NCBI RefSeq assembly: GCF_000516515.1 | Contig: NZ_KI911784.1 | Location: 3,758,633-3,822,632, forward strand | Direction of reading: 5' to 3' | Source of the DNA: Chloroflexus sp. Y-396-1 | Lineage (GTDB): Bacteria > Chloroflexota > Chloroflexia > Chloroflexales > Chloroflexaceae | Length of the DNA stretch: 64,000 nt | In this document: positions 62,969 to 64,000 of the stretch, piece after piece | Numbering within the stretch: the first letter of the stretch is position 1 | Layout of the letters: the number at the start of each line of letters is the position of its first letter | Notes under the pieces: generated by a model | The model's database searches: none | The model's input: only the letters and a program-made list of their open reading frames with translations | What the model was told of the DNA's origin: nothing | Translations under genes and position numbers: made by a program

Positions 62969-63523
62969 ATGAGGAACATCGTCCTCTTCACCGGTGGCGC
63001 TCGCAGCGGTAAAAGTCGCTGTGCCGAACGCTACGCAGCCCGCCTTAGTGAACGGATTGTCTACATAGCAACTGCAACGCCCGATGACGATGAAATGCGC
63101 GAGCGCATCACCAATCACCGTGCTCGACGGCCGGCTACCTGGCATACCATTGAAGCACCGATTGCTGTTGCCAACGCTCTCAACGATCTAACGGCCGGTA
63201 CTGTTGTGCTGCTCGACTGTCTTTCACTGTTGGTCAGTAATCTCTTACTGGCAAATGAATCAGCGCCAGAACCGGCAATTCATCACGAAATCACATCGTT
63301 GCTGTCAACTGCGAGCAGTCGCAACCTCACATTGATTGCCGTTACCAATGAGGTGGGAATGGGTATCGTACCGGCCTACCCACTCGGCAGACGGTATCGC
63401 GATCTGTTGGGATGGGTCAATCAACAGGTGGCGGCAGTGGCACGTGAAGTCTATCTGGTGACCTGCGGTATCGCGGTAGAATTGCGTACCCTGGAGGCAG
63501 CATGGAATCGTACAGTCCAGTAG
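62969..63523 (+). CDS. cobU: Adenosylcobinamide kinase / adenosylcobinamide-phosphate guanylyltransferase
   Basis: A 184-residue bifunctional enzyme. P-loop 'FTGGARSGKSRCAERYA' at the N-terminus; 'NHRARRPATWHTIEAPIAVA' holds the His that is guanylylated; 'VVLLDCLSLLVSNLLL' and 'IAVTNEVGMGIVPAYPLGRR' complete the signature. It phosphorylates adenosylcobinamide and then forms the GDP derivative. ATG 62969 starts the family homology; AAAGG lies upstream. It overlaps the next gene by 22 bases. Confidence 0.93.
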   Translation: MRNIVLFTGGARSGKSRCAERYAARLSERIVYIATATPDDDEMRERITNHRARRPATWHTIEAPIAVANALNDLTAGTVVLLDCLSLLVSNLLLANESAPEPAIHHEITSLLSTASSRNLTLIAVTNEVGMGIVPAYPLGRRYRDLLGWVNQQVAAVAREVYLVTCGIAVELRTLEAAWNRTVQ

Positions 63524-64000
63524 TGCACGGTGCACTCGATGAAACTGAACTAGCCCGCTTGGGATTGAGCGCCAGTCAATTGATCGACTTCAGCAGCAAT
63601 ATTAACCCGTTTGGTCCACCCGACTCGGTCTTGCAGGCGCTACGGAGCCTTAATCCCGCACCATATCCTGACCGAAGTTGTCTCCGTTTGCGGACACAAT
63701 TGGCCGCGCTTCACCATTGTGCCACAAACGCCATCCTGGTCGGAAATGGTGCCAACGAGCTGATCCATCTCGTTGCCCGCGCCTTTGGCGAAGCCGGCGC
63801 CTCTGTGCTCGTTGTCGGGCCGACGTATGGCGAGTATGCGCATGCGTCACGACTGGCCGGTATGCAAGTTGTCGAGCTACGGAGCTCGATTGCGACAGGT
63901 TTTCATCCCGATCTTCCCGACCTCTTCACCACCGTCGAACGGCTCCGTCCCCGCCTATGCTGGCTTTGCGTCCCCAATAATCCCACCGGCATTGATCTCT
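63502..64000 (+). CDS. Threonine-phosphate decarboxylase / histidinol-phosphate aminotransferase-like protein (3' end outside window)
   Basis: The frame from ATG 63502 (GGAGG five bases upstream) stays open to the end of the window, 166 codons. 'QLIDFSSNINPFGPP' is the typical start of CobD(Salmonella)/CobC proteins, 'ILVGNGANELIHLVARAFGE' and 'VPNNPTGIDL' are fold-type I PLP enzyme motifs. It should make (R)-1-amino-2-propanol phosphate for CbiB. The PLP-binding Lys lies beyond the window. It overlaps cobU by 22 bases. Confidence 0.85.
   Translation, partial: MESYSPVVHGALDETELARLGLSASQLIDFSSNINPFGPPDSVLQALRSLNPAPYPDRSCLRLRTQLAALHHCATNAILVGNGANELIHLVARAFGEAGASVLVVGPTYGEYAHASRLAGMQVVELRSSIATGFHPDLPDLFTTVERLRPRLCWLCVPNNPTGIDL

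Overview
The window looks like chromosomal DNA of a filamentous anoxygenic phototroph of the Chloroflexus type (phylum Chloroflexota). This rests on overall character: moderately GC-rich coding DNA, a large cobalamin operon mixing 'Cbi' and 'Cob' type genes, MalT-like regulators ending in a BTAD domain, CBM9-like/DNRLRE secreted proteins, DUF4129/DUF4350 proteins, and short GC-rich palindromes scattered between genes. No rRNA, tRNA, CRISPR array or complete mobile element was seen.

Left part (1-8.2 kb): the end of a secreted protein, a GHMP sugar kinase, a 1089-residue ATP-dependent regulator and a FAD-dependent amine/amino-acid oxidase. 8.4-11.9 kb is an accessory patch: a decayed IS5-type element with recognisable ends, an AT-rich gene for a membrane glycosyltransferase, and the remnant of a ParA-type ATPase. 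11.9-17.6 kb (minus strand) is an efflux operon of RND pump, lipoprotein membrane-fusion protein and TetR regulator, whose promoter carries an inverted repeat between its -35 and -10 boxes. 17.6-28.4 kb holds a DUF4129/DUF4350 pair, a large membrane glycosyltransferase-like protein, a polytopic membrane protein, argB overlapping a Crp/Fnr regulator, a hypothetical protein, two overlapping membrane proteins, and a ParA-like ATPase with a C-terminal zinc ribbon.

28.7-33.1 kb is a signalling cluster: a histidine kinase fused to a second polytopic membrane domain, a DUF418 membrane protein, and a NarL-type response regulator. It converges on a TetR/MFS-exporter pair whose promoter carries a perfect 14-bp palindrome. 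35.8-41.4 kb is metabolic: acyl-CoA dehydrogenase, PfkB-family sugar-phosphate kinase, a small unknown protein, a methyltransferase, an SDR-family protein lacking the catalytic tyrosine, and an HD-domain protein. The gaps here hold several repeat families.

The right third (41.8-64 kb) is one plus-strand cobalamin operon. A cobalamin riboswitch with a terminator precedes cobO, cobN, cobT, the CbiMNQO cobalt transporter, cbiB, cbiX, a flavodoxin-like gene, cbiC, cbiD, cbiET, cbiL, cbiF, a cbiG-cbiH-sirC triple fusion, cobA, cbiA, cobU and the start of a cobD/cobC-type aminotransferase that runs off the window. Most genes overlap their neighbour by 4-22 bases, suggesting translational coupling. 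Together they cover cobalt uptake, the corrin ring from uroporphyrinogen III, amidation, adenosylation and nucleotide-loop assembly. The oddities are a CobN with an N-terminal 2Fe-2S domain inside an otherwise anaerobic-type pathway, the triple fusion, the embedded flavodoxin, and the absence so far of a recognisable precorrin-6 reductase (CbiJ/CobK).
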